Shown in pieces: positions 46,742 to 60,336 of a stretch of DNA of 64,000 nt. The first letter of the stretch is position 1, and the number at the start of each line of letters is the position of its first letter. The notes beneath the pieces were generated by a model. That model was not told where the DNA came from. It did no database searches and saw nothing but the letters and a program-made list of their open reading frames with translations. The DNA comes from Atopsyche davidsoni (lineage: Eukaryota; Arthropoda; Insecta; Trichoptera; Hydrobiosidae): contig JAILWY010000013.1 in assembly GCA_022113835.1 (NCBI GenBank), positions 16,292,001-16,356,000 on the forward strand, given 5' to 3'. A program made the position numbers and the translations under genes.

Positions 46742-47029
46742 CCACCCCGCGCCCCCTTCCCCTCCTCCCTCCGGGGAAATCTGGGCGGCCGTGATTTGGT
46801 TGAAAAGTGGCGGCCAGAGATATTGTCACGCGCGGCGGGCGGACTCATTTTGCTCTGCGCTGAAATTCAATATTGCAGCGTGCGAACATTTTATTGGATT
46901 GGATATGGACGTGTGCATCTATTAGAGGAAAACTTTATTTATAGATCAATAGAGACGAGGGGTAGTCTACACTTTTTATACTTACAAGTTATTTTTACAA
47001 TCCTATACATATTTAGAGGAATCTAAGAC

Positions 47030-50000
47030 ATGGACTTATATTCAGGATGTTGTGATTAAACTAATCTACGTTCATTCTAGTAAACTCTCAAAACACTACC
47101 TAAAAGAAGACTCTACGATAGTGATAGATATATCTTTATTAGTATGTTCTGAATTATCAAGATGAATGATGAATTCTTTTTTCCGCATTAAAAAGCTAAT
47201 TCTGGATATAATTAAAAAGCCAGCAGTGACGCTGCATATTGACATTGTATGTTTACTATTCTTCAAAGTGTTAATTAAATATTATATATTTCGACTTGCT
47301 GTGAATAACAGATCCTGACCTGCTCTAGTAATAAGAATTTAATTGTTTTTTGGAAAATATCTTTGAAAAGTGTGACTTGACATACAAAATATGTTGAAAG
47401 AATATCAACATATTTTTTGTCTCGACTCTGTAAACTTTATTGTTTTGAGGCCTTACTCAGTTAATTGATTTCGAGTGTATTTTTTGAATAGTCTTTAATG
47501 ATATGTGCAATTAAAACTATATTTTTCAAAAAGTACTCATATTGAAGAGTTAATTTCATTTAAATATTTAAAAATCATTAATGATTTTTTGTCAGAATTA
47601 CACACACAGAAAGAAAAATACCAACGTTTTAATAGTGAACTTAAAAAGAGTTTTCTTGTTATGAATAAATACAAATAAAAATTATCAGTTTATTAAAAAG
47701 ACGGTAACACGAAATTAAATTATATTGATATTTATAATGTGGTAATAAAAGTAACATACCCTCCTTTTGCTTCTCAAGTCAGACTTTTTAATTTTGAAGT
47801 TCTTTTTATCAATTTAAAAACATGGTGACCATACGCTAAAAGTACATTTTTCGAAGGCAACGTAAAATAGAACAAGACCACCATTACAAAATTAGGCATT
47901 CTCGAAGCTTTATTTTACATATTTTTAATCTGTATGTTTATTTAATTCACTGTCTGGTGGGACTCCAAGATCTCAAATAAGATCGTTATATTTCAAAAGG
48001 CGCTACGGTAATTTATCTTTTTTACTCTTTATTGTTTATCCTCAATGGTCATATTTACTGAGAACTTAAAAAATAGTAATACATTGTATACCTTTTGTTT
48101 ATAAAAATGAGTTATTTGTGAAAAAATCTTATTGGTGTGAATAATCAAACATAGACGGTAATAGTCTTATAATGCCATGGTGATGTTGGATTTTGAAATG
48201 ATACGTTTTTATGAAAAGTGATCACAATTTCAAAAGGTCACCCTTTCTATCCAACAAAATAGTTTAATAAAAATAAAATAGGCCCTTGTTTGTATACAAA
48301 ACCATCAAAGTCTCATCTTGATAAACCGCCGCTTAAAGCGCGCGCTTGCCCACATATCCGAAATGAATTTCAACAAAATAAAACAACAGTGCCATAAAGC
48401 TTGCGATGTAAAATGTAACAAAACCTTCGGTCTCATAAAATAGCTAATACGGCGGTGGCGGCCAACGCTGGGCGCTATTGAGGGAGAAAGGGCTCCGGCG
48501 ACCCACTCGACACAGCTTCACACGGGCTTGACAAAACATGGAGTGAACTTGGCTTTTATGTAGGCTTGTTTCAATTTGATGAACAGAAGAATAATTGAAC
48601 TCTTACGGCAAAACTTAATGCCGATAAAAGTATACCCTGTTAATGATACAATATTTTTTCCCCCCATAATGCATACGACTTCAAATAGTTCATCTTTATA
48701 AATATTGAGCTAAACAAATTTGACTATGAACTAAAATTAAGCTGACATCACCTCATCAGTGAACGCTATAGATGAGCGTTGTGAGTGTACACATTTTAGC
48801 AGCACACAAAGCTGGTATTTAAAAAATAAAAAAATAATGGAATTAATATAAGAGAAAATAAAACAATTGAAGAATAATTCTGAGAAGATTAAAATTTTCA
48901 GTTTATCTTTTATTTTCAATTAACAAAAGTAATAATCAGACATTCATTGTTTTAAGAAGTTTTTGCGTGAGAAATCACTAGTTATCTTCAAAAAGCAGGA
49001 ATATTTTGATAGAAGAAATATCCACCTGGAACGTTCATTAAATACAAGTATTCAATTCTATGCCGATTAATAAGAAACCCATTTTGATGGAACCATGTAC
49101 GAATTTTATATATATATTTTTTTTAAATCTTTACAATCATTTTTATTTATGAGCATTTTGAAATGCAAACATGTTCATAATTTCGTATCCATCTGGCATT
49201 TTTAAACATCATGGAAAATTAATACAATATGTCTGTTTTTTTTAATATTTAAAAAATATAAATAAAAATGTTTTTAGGAAAATATAAATTTTTCATGCAA
49301 GGTGTTTTATTTCTTAAATAATAAAAAAAGATTGATAAAGCAGAGAAGAAATTTGTTTTTTTTACATATTTGTAAGAATATAGTCGCTGAGAGTCCATAA
49401 AGCCTGCCATATAAAATCCATAAAGATATGTTGACTTATGAGCTTTGGCAGGTTTTATTTCAGTAAACTGTTTTACTTTTAGCTCTTTCATACATTGTAT
49501 ATTAAAAAGATTTAAAAAAAAAATTAAAATTTGTCACCAAATGTGCTGATTCTTTCATTTGATTAGAAGAGTATTTTGAATATTTTTAGTCACACACGAA
49601 ATTGGGATTTTCTAAGTATACTTCAATTTTTAAATAATTATATATATATATATAATTTGCATATTTTGTTAAAATTGAAACATTTCTATTCAAAACATTT
49701 ACTTATTATTTCTTTTAGATAGCTTCTGTCATAAGCCGTGCGACGCTGAGATTATACTTATATATTTTTATTTTCGCTTCAATCGAAGTATCAAATATTT
49801 TTCTGTATTACCTTTATACCAAATAAAAGAATCTGCGAAATCATAAAATAGAACGATCGAGTCTATTTTCGCACGTTCAAGCAAAATGCAAATTCCCAAT
49901 CCCCGCGGCACGCAGCGCGGGTGTCGAAATTGTCAAATTGTCAAAAAAATCTATTCACTTGTCGCCCTAATGCAGTGTGCGGCCCCTCTCTCCCGCTGGA

Positions 50001-51690
50001 GGCGTAGGGGCCCCATCCAGCTCAGCGGCACATCTCAATAAATAGACGGGTTCAATTATGCTTACCATTAGCGACATTGAAGCCTACATTGTTGCATAAT
50101 GCGGTTGGCTCTTGGTGGAAAATCGCTACTTTAGATCGACGATTCAAAACAGTATTTACAAAATAGACAAAACATCCTTCTTGTTAGTGATTCTAAAAGT
50201 ACGACAAAAAATTACACCGATGCTTCCAGAATGTAGTTTTAAATCTTTTTTAGGCAGATGAAGTTAATTGTTTAATCTAGATATGTTTTTAATTTCGACT
50301 ACATGATCTTTGTAATTAAAATTTATGATTAGCTTAGGATTCTCAAATAAATAATCTAAATGAAAAACAGTAAATAAATTCAGATTATAAATTATCACAT
50401 TTTTAAATGCATTATAGTCTATGTTTCGGAGTGATTCTGCAATCTGATAAAGTCATTTTTACTGCATCACTATTGAGAGCTAAAGTTTTTTTTAGATAAA
50501 TACATTCTAAAATTAAGTTTCGAAAATTAAGAAATTGAAATAGCATAAAACATGAATATAATAAATAGCAGATTATTTTAAACACAGATAAAACAGATTG
50601 AGTTCTACTTATATATCATTAAAATCGTCGATAGTATCATTAATGAAAAATAAGTATAATCAATTCTTCTTATCGCATTTAAACCATACATTATCATCGA
50701 GGCATTTAATAAACCTTGCAGTGCAGTTTATAGTGTGTTCACAAGAGCCGGGAGACGGGGAATGCTTGGTCACCCCAAGTGTATGCCAATCTAGGAAGAA
50801 TGACAAAAAAATTGCTCGAAAACTGCACTTTTATGTTATCTGCGAGATTGGATTCCGCAAGATATATACTTTTTTGCACGAAAACATACAGGCGGGTTTA
50901 TCGAGGTCGTTCCATTTTTATTTCACGTGCGAGCGGCCGCGCGGGGGCCCGAGCAACTCAAAGGATCCATTGTTTTTTGTTTGTTTAGTGTATGAACAAT
51001 TTGCGCGTAGAATAAATATTTCATCGCATTGCGGTTTTTATTAAAACCGTATTACGGGAAGGACTATATGAGATGGGCATAGCTCCAAGTGAGGCATTTT
51101 ATTTCAAGATACAATGAGGAAAAGTAAAGGAAACTATTTTAGCATATAGGGACGCGAGAAAGGTTTTCCGTATTAAACTGAATCGTCCGGTTCTTAAAAA
51201 AAGGTAAAAAACGGATATTTTTGAAAAAAACTTTGTGCAAATAATAAATAAAGGTTTCATTTTTTTCCATGGACAAATGTACTTAATGATAGAAATTAAA
51301 TACATTTATTGTTTTACGTTATGTCATTCGACCTGTAATATTCAATGCGTCGAACCAAAAGCTTATTTCTTACTTTTGTATCCTGTTCTTAGAATAATAT
51401 TAAATTGCAGAACTGTTCTTTTTATATGGAATCAAGATAAATTGAATCTTTAAGTCAAGCAAAATCTATTTTTTTTTTATTCGACTAGCAGATTAAATTT
51501 GGCTTGTATAAATATTTGCTTGATGTGTATTTAATTGATTCGTCTCAATATATTTATGAAACTTCTTAATATTATCATTATAAACATGGCTTTTTATTGA
51601 TTTTGTTATATTTTAAATTATTTTTATGTCTTTAATCAAATACTACGCCGATTGTAATTTGTAACTTTAAAAAAGTTGTAAGTTAAAGTC
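47030..51690. other. AT-rich stretch with a few islands
   Basis: No gene is recognised. GC-richer blocks lie at about 48320-48560, 49880-50110 and 50730-50970. The frame 50598-51044 (148 codons) spans the last block but matches nothing familiar. A short (TA)n run is at 49639-49655. The minus-strand frame 49249-49491 is unrecognised. Confidence 0.4.
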
Positions 51691-51694
51691 AAGT

Positions 51695-51787
51695 AATATT
51701 TTATATATATTACACTTGAGTGATTTTTCCACGTTAATTTTTATAGGGGACCGGTTTTACCAACCTTTCACGTGGGTATTATCAAAC
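51695..51787. repeat. Palindromic repeat family 1, left-arm fragment
   Basis: ACTTGAGTGATTTTTCCACG, TTAATTTTTATAGGGGACCG, GTTTTACCAACCTTTCACG and TGGGTATTATCAAAC give the inner part of the left arm. It has decayed inside the GAAAC (GTTTT) and hairpin positions. Confidence 0.8.
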
Positions 51788-53864
51788 ATTTAAAAATAAT
51801 TATTACTTAGAGTCATGTAATAAAAAGGCTGTACATCCATAACTATGACTGTAATATTAAAAACACGTATGCTTTGACCGTTTTGTGGTTAGGTGAATAG
51901 TTAAAGTTTTTATCGACCATGGGGTCTTAGATTAGAGAAACTATTTTTTTTCAGTTTTAGGTTTTGTTAGAATTTAAAAAAGTTATGATTACACAAAAGA
52001 GGATCATTTAAAAATATTACGATATACACATTATTGTATAAAATAAATGTATACAATAAAGGCATACCTAGCCGAATAGATCTTCAATTAATTTTGAACA
52101 AGTACTACTATTTGTAACCTAATAGATTCAAAACAATATTGAAAACCTCTTTAGCTCTGTAGAGACAAACAATAAAATATTTTAAGTAGCCACGTATTTA
52201 GCATTTTACGATAATGAAGATGTGATTTGATAATTAATGACAATAATATCTACATATAACTAATTGGGGTAGTCTGAATTTCAAGTACCCTAATATTTCA
52301 CTCAGCAAAGTGGATTCGCCCTGAAAATGCGACTGATTGCTCTAAAGTTTGTTCAAATACAAATTGGGAACCACTGCCCGAGCTCGCGGCCCGACAGTCA
52401 GTTACTGAAACTTTATTTAAAATTTAAAGCTCCGACGAAGAGAAGGTCCTATGCTTAATAACATATTTTCACCGGGAATCGCTAAGAAGAGCCATCATGA
52501 ATTTACTAAAAGCGAAAACAATAATTTTTTACCATTTAACTAGTTCATGTCTTCGTGCTATATAATCAGAATTTATAAAATATTTTTAACAATGCAGTAT
52601 TTTATAAACAAAAAGGTTGTTTTTTATAACATTTAAAACATATATAACATATAAAAATTTTACATTCAAATCGGAAAAACATTCAATGTATAATCTTTCG
52701 TCTGCAATGATAGCTAAATAGCAAAAAAGGGAGACAGTTACTTCCGTCGCTCTCCTCCATTTACATGGGGTCGGATAACGCCGGCGCTCACTAAAGAGTA
52801 TCGCATGCTGGATGTCGGTCATCTCCGGTGCGATCGGCCCTCGAGACCGTGGACACGTTGACTACACGGCGAGAGGCCGGCAAATATTTGAGAAGTCGCC
52901 CGGAGAGTTTGCGAAATGTGATATTATACCGAGAGGAAGTTCGCTCTAATGGAGCGATATATTTTGAAGGAATTGTTGCAATTAGGTATAATGTTTGTTT
53001 TTCCATGGCAAGTGCCTCATACTATTTCAACTACTATATTATGAAGTTTTACCAGTTTTGTGGTTTTATTAATTATTGATTTATGAAATACAATTGTTTT
53101 TTCACATTTAGTTAAAAAAATATTAACTGAAGTAGTCTATTCAGTTTTATCTGCAATATTCTATAGTTAAACACCTACAAAAAAAAGGACAAAATTTAAA
53201 AAAAAAACAAACAGTAAAAGTTGGAACCGCTATTTTATTTCGAAATTCAATCGGCTTAACTATTATAATAAAAAACAATATTTTAAAATAAGGCATTTGT
53301 GTTGCATTAGAAATGAATCAATCAACCACGTTTTTAGATTTTCTTACTACCTTATACAGATGATAAGTGCTTATCAAATATTTTATTTTCATGAAATCAT
53401 ATTTCATTTGTTTACACACCGCACCGTTAATCGACATTTCATCAAAAATATTTTTGATTGACAACGACAGGAAATCGATGTCACCCTGCCAAATTGATAA
53501 TCCCCGAATAATTTTTTTTTACAATACTTCCATAAACCATTAATCATTCCCGGACAAAATTGAATGTCATTGAATTGGAAGTTAAAAGACAATTTGATAT
53601 TTGGCACCGAGAAAACAAAGGAGCGCGTTGTTTTGTTTATTTGGCGTTTTATATTTACCAATAATACAATACCCACAAGAAGCGAAGTAAACCGAAATTT
53701 ATCAAAAGAAAGCAATACTGCGAGCTCCACGCGGAACGAATATAACAAAGCTATAAAATCTCGTAGGCTTATGAAATTTAAATACTTCTAAAAAACTATG
53801 CAAAACCAATAATAAAAATTGTGAATATATATTTAAATAAATTAATATATAAATAAATATATAT

Positions 53865-53897
<33 letters not shown>

Positions 53898-55200
53898 ATT
53901 ATATATATAATATTATATCTATCTATATTTATATTTAAAGTTTTTATTTTAAGATCAAGTTTTTCTTTTGAAGCATCGTGATTATTAATATTTTATACTC
54001 TTAAAAGTATGCTATTAAAAAATAGGTAAAAAAGTGTTGGGACGTCAGGGTTGGCTTTGCGCGGGTTTTTTTCCGGTTTTGCCGTTCCACTCGAGATTTA
54101 CTCGGGGCTGGTTTTGGGGTTTTCAGGTTTTGGGGAGAAAAGTTACGCCATTGTCAGTCCCGCAGAGAATTCTAATTTCAAAAACCGTTTTTGAACCTCT
54201 AAATTTGAATAGATGAATTTGAAATTCTGGAGTCCAGCGGGAACGCAAGCCGGGCGGGGCTTGGCTTCAAATTGAAAATTGAACAAGAAAAAAAAAATAA
54301 ACCAATTTGGTTTTTAATTCATTCCGTCGTCATTTTATTTCTTCAGTGGTGTTTTTATGTGATGAATATTAATGTATAAAAAATATTCAAATTAAACTTT
54401 AATTAAAAAATATAATTTAGTACTTTTATTACGCTAACATTCTAATTGTTGGTTTTTTTATAATGACCCAAAATAATGAGAGCGCAAAAAAAGTTGTGAA
54501 AGTGAAACAATAAATATTAATTTAGCATCCGCTGAAAGAGCAAGCCTTTTCTCACGGGGGTATACTTTTCAGTTTCCAAATAAATCACATTTCTACTGAA
54601 AAATGCCCCTGTAGCTTCGGAATTAGCCGCGCGGGGATGTAATTTACAAAAGGCCACAAATTAGAAATAATAGGGGGTAGGGATGGGTGCGCGTCCCCGC
54701 TAGGCCTCTATATCTCACTTAGCCGAGAAACACACCTGTTACGGAGCCCAAGCCGAGCCGCGAGGTCAATTTCAAACTGAGATTTTCGGTTTAATAAAGT
54801 CGTAGTTCTTTGCTCGCGTTTGTGCCTACATTCGTCCCGGCTAACATGCTTATTGTTATAAATTACAGATGTAAAGCCTAATTGGAGAAGATAACAATAC
54901 AACATAAAGACAATTTGAGCCAAAACAGAGACAAAACAAAATGACGCAATTCCACAAAAATCTCCAGAACTAAATAATTTCACAAGACATTTCTAGGACA
55001 TGCTGAAAAAGTTTATTGAAAATGTCACTATATTTTTTGATCATCTCGAATATAAATTCGATGTTTTATAAATGATTTATGAATAAAATTTACAAAAAGA
55101 GCAGAAGAAGTTCTTCGTTTGTAATTTGGTTAAGGAAGTATATAAATGAGGACTTAGGTTAAAATAAATATAAAATCGAAAACAAATAAAATACTTATAT
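51788..55200. other. AT-rich stretch with GC islands
   Basis: Islands lie at about 52300-52460, 52730-52970, 54030-54270 and 54540-54860. The plus-strand frame through 52828-53079 includes TTRREAGKYLRSRPESLRN and stays open upstream to 52795. It has no recognisable domain and no clear splice donor. Confidence 0.35.
53823..53935. repeat. Interrupted (TA)n microsatellite
   Basis: TA-rich DNA with several interruptions (AAATA, TTATA, ATCTATCTATA). It is degenerate simple-sequence DNA. Confidence 0.85.
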
Positions 55201-55204
55201 GAAT

Positions 55205-55310
55205 ATATCAAACTCAGTTTGATAATGCAAACGTAAAAAGTTGGTGAAACCGGTCACAGATAAAAATTAACATGTGGAATGATCGCTAAAGTATTTTATT
55301 TAAATTTTAG
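55205..55310. repeat. Palindromic repeat family 1, right arm
   Basis: TATCAAACTCAGTTTGATAA is the palindrome centre. It is followed by TGCAAACGTAAAAAGTTGGT, GAAACCGGTCACAGATAAAA, ATTAACATGTGGAATGATCG and CTAAAGTATTTTATT. Helix II has decayed (GCAAAC with GTTGGT), although GAAACCGGTC is intact. Only ten bases of the left arm remain. Confidence 0.85.
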
Positions 55311-57690
55311 TAAAAATTTTAGTAAATATTATAGTCTAAATTTCAATGAATCCACTAGAGTAAATTAGTATTTGATGTTATTTTTATGATACATTCAAAA
55401 GTATTATTTATTTATATATAAAAATGTAATTAAATAACACACAAACTGAAATCAAAAGTTATTTTTAATTATTCCTTAATATTCCTGCATTTACAAGGTT
55501 TTCTAATTACAAAATGTAACAACATTATACAGAGGAATGAAGCATTGTCTATTCTAAATATACTAATATGGGATAAAATACCTTTTTTAATTACCATAAA
55601 TATGCCTTTATCTACAATTCTATGTTTTAATTTTAGAAATATTATCAACAGTTTCGCTGAAAGGGAGGCGCAGGTATTTTTCCTCCGAGTGGAATTCTTT
55701 TCAATTTGCGACTCATTGGTTTCTGCCTCATCCTCAAAGCCTCTCCGGGGAAGTCTCCGAGGAAGGGATATTAATGTCATCTTACTGCAAACATATCGAG
55801 TCTGGCTCGGGACGTGCCGGCTAAGCGTATGATCAATAAAGATTTGTACTAAAGCCCGCAAAGAGGAACTACTGCAAGCATTTTATATAAATTGATATTC
55901 ATTGTTAAATAAAAGTATAACATGAATTTTGTTGATACCTCATGTATAATTGAAAGTCTTTGTATGATAAAATGTACTATTTACTGTATGATTAATAAAT
56001 TACAAGAGACCTCTTTTGTTTTATCACAAAACAAAACATTTTCTACTTTAAATAATGTTTAGTGTACAAAAAAAACCGTGACATATTCAAAAATAATACA
56101 AAAAAAGATTATTTTTAGACATTTTTTAAAAACTGAAAACTACATCTTATCATATCCCGGTAATTTTTGTAAAAACTACGTCCTGTTCATGGTTTTTATA
56201 ATACGTTGTATTTAATCAAAAGTAAATGGCTTCACAAGATTTATTTTTTTAACTTAGAGTGTGTTAATTTGTTATTTATACGTCTAACCAAATAGCTGGA
56301 AGTATACATCTTTTTTCTTAGTGAGTGCATTCACTCTCCAATGGCAAAATGTTTCTTAGGCTTATCATGCTCGATTGTTTAACAAATATAACTATTTAAA
56401 TAAAAAAAACCATCCAATTGTTAATCAAATAAAATAAATAATTTGGTTTGATTATGCTAATGAACTGTGAGGTCATTTCACTTTATGTTTATTGAATTTA
56501 TAACTCAATTTATTGAAATATAATGGCTAAGAAATTCACTACAGGATTTTATTTAAATTATTTTGACACGATCCTTGAGCGCAATTTGCCGTCGGAGTGT
56601 GTCGTCCTGAAGGGCTTGAGCTTTCCGCCTTCTGCGACATTTCTTGAAGGCTCTAAATTGAGTAAAGGCTAACTTCAGCCGTGAAAGTTTCGCTCTGAAG
56701 GAAGCTCGCAGCGGAGTTCCTCGAGTGACGCACGCGCAGGGTTGTCTCCCGAGTGCGCCGAGGCCCCGAAGCTCATTTGTAGGAGAGAGCTTAAAAGCTT
56801 AACTCTTATTGTGATAAATATATTTAGGCACTTTTTGAACTTGTAGAATTCTGAATTTTAACTTAAATCAACATAAACGAGAACAGCACGTATAAACGGT
56901 AATGTCGCTCGTTGGCTGATATTAAAAAGGTTGTATGTAATTATAAAATTCCAAAAATGTATTATATTTTCATTTTCAAATCGACATAAGAAAAAAAAAA
57001 ATTTTGACATGAAGCATGAAATTTAAATACATATTATTTTTTAAATTGAAATGTTCTTCATTTAATTAGAAATTTTAATTAAAATATTCAAAAAACCTCG
57101 TGAGAAAAACTGATTGTATAGTTTGAAATCGCTTAAAAGTTAGAATAAATTTCCAGTCATTATTAATTTTATTTAAGTTGGACGACGACGATTCCCTTTG
57201 ATTACTATTTTAACTTTTTTTATTTAATAATAGTGTTCAGGCGAATTTCCAAAAATATATTTTTATAATTTTGTTATTAAAAAGAAATTTTTCTTAAAAA
57301 TTCCAATTACAACTTGCCACCGGTGGTGAATGAAAAAGTTTATAGAATCATAGATATGTTTTCAATTAGTAAATATATTTTAACAAAACACAACAACAAA
57401 GCTGCTAAAAAGTGTAAGACTAAAATGAATTATGTTACCTTTGAATTAGCTTTAAGTAAATTTCAATTGAATTTCCATAAAAATAATATTGAGTTTTAAA
57501 ATTTAATGAAATATCTAAATATTTATAATTTGTGGTATACTTGATTAAAAAAATTGGCATTGAAAATTTATTAACCAAATATAATATTTTAATTTAACAG
57601 AAAAAAATGTGATTCGAATATATATTTTAAAAAATAATCTAAATTTGATAAAGGAATTGTTATGTTACAAAAAGTGTAAATTTTAATTTA
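55311..57690. other. AT-rich stretch with two GC islands
   Basis: Islands lie at about 55660-55860 (frames on both strands, neither recognisable) and 56570-56780. The rest is AT-rich. Confidence 0.4.
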
Positions 57691-57696
57691 ATATAT

Positions 57697-57698
<2 letters not shown>

Positions 57699-57731
<33 letters not shown>

Positions 57732-57741
57732 TATATATATC
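57699..57741. repeat. (TA)n microsatellite
   Basis: About 15 TA dinucleotides with a short interrupted tail. Confidence 0.9.
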
Positions 57742-57805
57742 TTTTGAATGTATCATAAAATAACTTAAAATACCAAATTACTGTAGTGGATTAATTGAAA
57801 TTTAG

Positions 57806-57897
57806 AAAATAAAAATAAATATGTGGAAAAATCACAATACTATTTTATTTAAAATGTTAAAATGGGATTCTACTGCGTACTTTCTGTCAAATTTTTA
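57806..57897. repeat. Palindromic repeat family 1, outer right-arm fragment
   Basis: AAATATGTGGAAAAATCACA, ATACTATTTTATTTAAAATG, TTAAAATGGGATTCTACTGC and GTACTTTCTGTCAAATTTTT give the outer half of the right arm with point changes. The hairpin core is absent. Confidence 0.75.
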
Positions 57898-58210
57898 TAA
57901 TTTAAATCCTATTTTTATTTTATTTGAAGTCCCTTATTTTTAAATGGAACTACCAATTATTTGAAACATTCAAACATTTGAAACAAAGTTGGTTTCGTTT
58001 TTAATTTGGGTCGTCATTAGTCATATGTCAGTCCATTATAATTGAAATTGAAATAAACATACATTTTAAAAACAGTTCATTTCAGTTGAAACTTTGCGTA
58101 ATGCCAGTAATAGTAAAATACACAGTTGAAAAATTACACCGGACGTCCGTTGGAAAATATAGGTTTCGGTTGAATTGCAGTCTTTGCTTCAATCAAATGG
58201 GGCGCGCCTC

Positions 58211-58280
58211 GCCGCCTGCCCCCCCCCCGGCCCCCCCCTCCAGCCCCCCCCCCCTCCAGCCCCCACGGTCCCCGCCGCCC
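58211..58280. repeat. C-rich low-complexity run
   Basis: Runs of 8-11 Cs are interrupted by CTCCAG and CGG. Pro-rich frames at 58086-58381 are artefacts of the composition. Assembly in such a tract should be treated with care. Confidence 0.85.
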
Positions 58281-58744
58281 CTGCTTCAGCCCGCCACTGG
58301 GCGTTGCCAATAATTAAAAAAAACCACCGAACGACTCTGTTTTTGACATCGTCTATCTACGGCTGGGGATATATCCAGTGAAATCGATGTTTTTGCTTTA
58401 ACAAAAACGTATTACAAAACATTTTTTTGCTGTTGATAATAATTAATAAAAAATAACTGAGATTGGGAGGGCAGTTTTAATACAATTTATTTTTAAAAAA
58501 AAGAACTTTTACTAAATGGACTATTTCGATCAAAGCCTATTTTTTAAAAATATTTCTACAGTCATGGCTTAAATTATTCATATCACAGACCAAATATTTC
58601 GATTGGATGTTCAATAATAAATTACTTTAATATTTTTACCGTGCTTTACACACGTGAGTGAGTATATTTTACAATTTTCGTTATTTGCTGTTTTTATTTT
58701 TATTTCATAGTATTGCGATTAATTATTTGCACTCCCACGTATGT

Positions 58745-59190
58745 TTTTGAATGAGATGGGTCCGCTGCAGCGGAGGCGAAGACTGCTCGCCAGCGTGGCC
58801 CAGTCCTAAATCCTGTTTCCCAACTATGTTATTGGCCCTTCTATCTAGTATTTAGTTCCCAACAATCCCAACTGTGGAGTTGGTCCAATACAGGAACATG
58901 CTGACGAGCGTTCAGCGCTGAGCGGGGCTCCGCATCATATACGGGTGTCGGACGATATCAGCAGATGCGGCGCTCTTGGTCGCGGGGATTCCGCCGATCG
59001 ATGTTCTTGTACGCGCAAGATGATGCATAAGTGGCAAGATCGCCGGAGCGAGTCACAGAAGGGCTGATGGACGCAGAGGTTGATCACCGTCTTACCGGCC
59101 CCTGGATATACCGCACTCACGGTCAGGTCAAATATATAATGACAGTTAAAATATACAATGAAGTTATTACAGGGCACAAGTGAGCTAAGT
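58745..59190 (+). pseudogene. Non-LTR retrotransposon ORF2, degraded C-terminal part (R1-like)
   Basis: Pieces of the region after the reverse transcriptase of R1-type elements appear in order on the plus strand. RRRRLLASVAQS (from about 58770) corresponds to the usual RRRLLASVxxS(V)LLYGA. LTSVQR is followed by a stop and AGLRIIYGCRTISADAALL, then VAGIPPIDVLVRAR (58901-59020). In another frame, KWQDRRSESQKG, a stop, then WTQRLI (from about 59030), followed by WIYRTHGQVKYIM and ITGHK (to about 59190), match the family pattern KWQxRW...KGRWTxRLI...WLxRxHGxVxxxLTQxLTGHG. At least two frame changes and several stops show that it is dead. The reverse transcriptase core and endonuclease are not in the window. 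The minus-strand frame 58935-59249 is an antisense shadow. Confidence 0.85.
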
Positions 59191-60110
59191 GAGCCCCTCC
59201 CCCCCTCTGTGACTAAGTCTTCATATCTCACCCCCTTTAGAAGAAGCATGAATATACTGAATTGTATAATTTTTTTAACGTAACATGTGTCATGCTACCT
59301 CGTCTCCCTTTACAAGAACGCAGCATATATCGATGAATATGCATGCGGTGATTTCCTCCACAGAGATCCATTATTCTTTACAGCTTATTTTTGTTTTTAT
59401 AGTTTTTTACCAAAAACACTTCTTATGGATTTAAGGCACTGTTGAATGTGAACGAGTTTGTATTTTTGAGTTTACTGTTGATTATGTTATATTATCATAA
59501 TGATTTACTTAAAATATTTATGTGCTTTATAACCGAAAAGAAAATATTACTATGTTTATAAAATACCTTTCTAGTTATAACATATACTATAATATATAAT
59601 ACCAAAGTAGAGAAAACCATCACAATAACCATATGAAAAATTGTATTGTATTATCATGTAAATTGACTTAATCAATTAAATAGGTTTTGAAAAGTTAAGG
59701 TCCATTAAAAGAATTTTGATAAAGTATAGTTAAATAATCTAAATTAAAAAAAAAAAAAAAAAAAAAAGCAGGTCTAAAGAGCTATGCCGCGTCGAGGCTT
59801 TGTCAGTTTTTCGATGCTTTGAATCCGGTTCTGTTCATTTTTAAGGAGTGTAGTGTTGACTCACTCTAATTGGAGTGCACTACTACGAGATCGTAATGCT
59901 ACAAATATTATTTGTGTTTTGTACAATAATTATAAGAAATACAAGTATTAACATACAGTATCTTATTACAACAAAGCAGCTATATCCATCTATTTAAACT
60001 CCCCAGATATGCTAAAGAAAACAAATTCAATTTGGTTGAATTGAGCTACACCAATCTCTACTGTATAGATTATATAATATTTAGCTAATAAAGCACATCA
60101 AAAAAACTTC
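59191..60110. other. AT-rich DNA downstream of the LINE remnant
   Basis: No gene. A poly(A) run at 59746-59767 lies about 560 bp past the last recognisable LINE residue. A short GC-richer segment (59770-59900) follows it. Confidence 0.4.
59746..59767 (+). repeat. Poly(A) run
   Basis: Twenty-two As in a row. It lies in the right orientation and at a plausible distance to be the tail of the LINE remnant ending at about 59190, but nothing between them is recognisable as a 3' untranslated region. It could equally be an unrelated homopolymer. Confidence 0.7.
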
Positions 60111-60322
60111 GTGTGCATAATGACGAGTCTGAATATTATATTAGGTCAAAAAGCTGTGGAAATTCACACAAACGTAAGAAAACTACGCAGTACTGCAGGG
60201 CGCCGGCCTCGGAGAGTAGTGTTATTCAGCACGAGGTTTGGCTTTGTAATTGCTGAGCGGCTCACAATGTACAAATTTATTTGGAACAAGTGCGCAGTTA
60301 TTAAAATACAACGGTGTAACAT

Positions 60323-60336
60323 GCTTCCGCGGAAGC
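60323..60336. promoter_or_regulatory. 14-bp perfect palindrome with back-to-back ETS-type cores
   Basis: GCTTCCGCGGAAGC is a perfect palindrome with two GGAA cores facing outward. That is the arrangement used by paired ETS-family binding sites. It lies in a GC-richer island. Function is inferred only. Confidence 0.25.

Noticed and set aside
46554..47026. Pro/His/Gln-rich frames of 123 and 139 codons
   Set aside because: They come from an 11-unit 9-bp minisatellite whose length is a multiple of three; there is no domain outside the repeat.
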